Assembly: GCA_001304035.1 (NCBI GenBank)
Contig: LJUD01000248.1
Span: 1-5,372 of the forward strand
DNA from: a bacterium SM23_31
GTDB taxonomy: Bacteria; SM23-31
Length of the DNA: 5,372 bases
Direction of reading: 5' to 3'
In this document: piece after piece, positions 4,922 to 5,372 of the stretch
Position numbering within the stretch: position 1 is the first letter of the stretch
How the letters are laid out: each line of letters opens with the position of its first letter
The notes under the pieces: model-generated
What the model was told of the DNA's origin: nothing
Seen by the model: only the letters and a program-made list of their open reading frames with translations
Database searches by the model: none
Made by a program: the position numbers and the translations under genes

Positions 4922-5372
4922 TTGGAGGATTACGTTCCTTTGACTGATATTGTCGCCTCAATTTTCAGGTTGAACAATGACCGTAACTTTTTTGCTCCTA
5001 GTTTCGACGTACAATATACCGAGAAGGAGACGGGAGTCTTTTGGCTGATAAATACCGGCGGGACTCGTGCATACTTTTTTCGTATCGGTTAAGATTTAGA
5101 CAGGGATTTCAAGATTCAGTCTGCTGATAGCCATTTTATGGCAACCAGACTGCTTACTTCGCTCCTTCTAAGCGGCCATGGTTTTTTTCGTGCAGAGGCC
5201 GTGGGAAGATTATTTATTGAGAATATTACTGTAAAACGAGAACTGAAAATTCACACACATCTGGATCTTTGGAACTTAGCCGGGTCGCAGACCAGGGATG
5301 ATCAGGCACTCAATGAACTGGAAGATTGGTATCCGTTCATTTGCCAAAACACGTTATTCCGAAGAGCATCTG
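4922..5372 (+). pseudogene. Unrecognised coding frame interrupted by an in-frame TAA and cut by the window end
   Basis: From the stop at 4901-4903 to the window end this frame holds only one stop, TAA 5090-5092, in about 156 codons. Random sequence would give several. The composition on both sides is protein-like: before the stop are segments such as TLEDYVPLTDIVASIFRLN and TGVFWLINTGG; after it are FMATRLLTSLLLSGHGFFRA and ELEDWYPFICQNTLFRRA. The product is mixed alpha/beta-looking and soluble, and I recognise no domain. There is no ATG near the start. TTG 4922 or TTG 4940 are possible starts, the latter with GGAGG at 4924-4928 but an 11-base spacer. ATG 5138 could start a shorter product but lacks a ribosome binding site. 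A pseudogene or a sequencing error is likeliest; stop readthrough is less likely. The gene continues to the right. Confidence 0.5.

Noticed and set aside
1..5372. CRISPR array, tRNA, rRNA, or a clustered defence or toxin-antitoxin system
   Set aside because: No regularly spaced repeats, cloverleaf sequences or rRNA motifs were seen, and no two adjacent genes resemble a known defence or toxin-antitoxin pair.

Overview
The window looks like chromosomal DNA from an uncultured Gram-negative-type bacterium. The evidence is a lipoprotein with a clear lipobox, a polytopic inner-membrane phosphoesterase with a twin-arginine motif, and Shine-Dalgarno sites (GAGG, GAGGA) ahead of two of the genes. Coding regions have mixed base composition, and the long gaps between them are strongly AT-rich. 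The phylum cannot be fixed from this sequence. The small four-helix membrane protein and the standalone homocysteine methyltransferase domain would suit a candidate-phylum or FCB-group-like bacterium, but that is only an impression.

Layout, left to right. Positions 1-432 hold the C-terminal half of a homocysteine S-methyltransferase domain with its three zinc cysteines. Positions 522-1733 hold a membrane-anchored calcineurin-like metallophosphoesterase on the same strand. A convergent gap (1734-2121) follows, containing a 101-nt near-complete imperfect palindrome. A metallo-beta-lactamase-fold lipoprotein (2122-3081) and a small four-helix membrane protein (3513-3881) lie on the minus strand. 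Two related elements of about 200 bp (3276-3484 and 4211-4412), each with imperfect inverted ends, are in direct orientation and bracket the small membrane gene. The right third (3882-4921) is almost gene-free. At the right edge an unrecognised coding frame, interrupted by an in-frame TAA, runs off the window.

The genes do not form an evident pathway: they are separate housekeeping or envelope-type functions. No defence system, CRISPR array, tRNA, rRNA, toxin-antitoxin pair or intact transposase could be supported. The unexplained material is non-coding: the 101-nt hairpin element, the paired 200-bp elements (whose substitutions show no codon-position bias, so they are probably MITE- or REP-like rather than genes), a promoter-like sequence with an overlapping dyad facing a gene-free stretch, and recurring octamers near the putative lipoprotein promoter.
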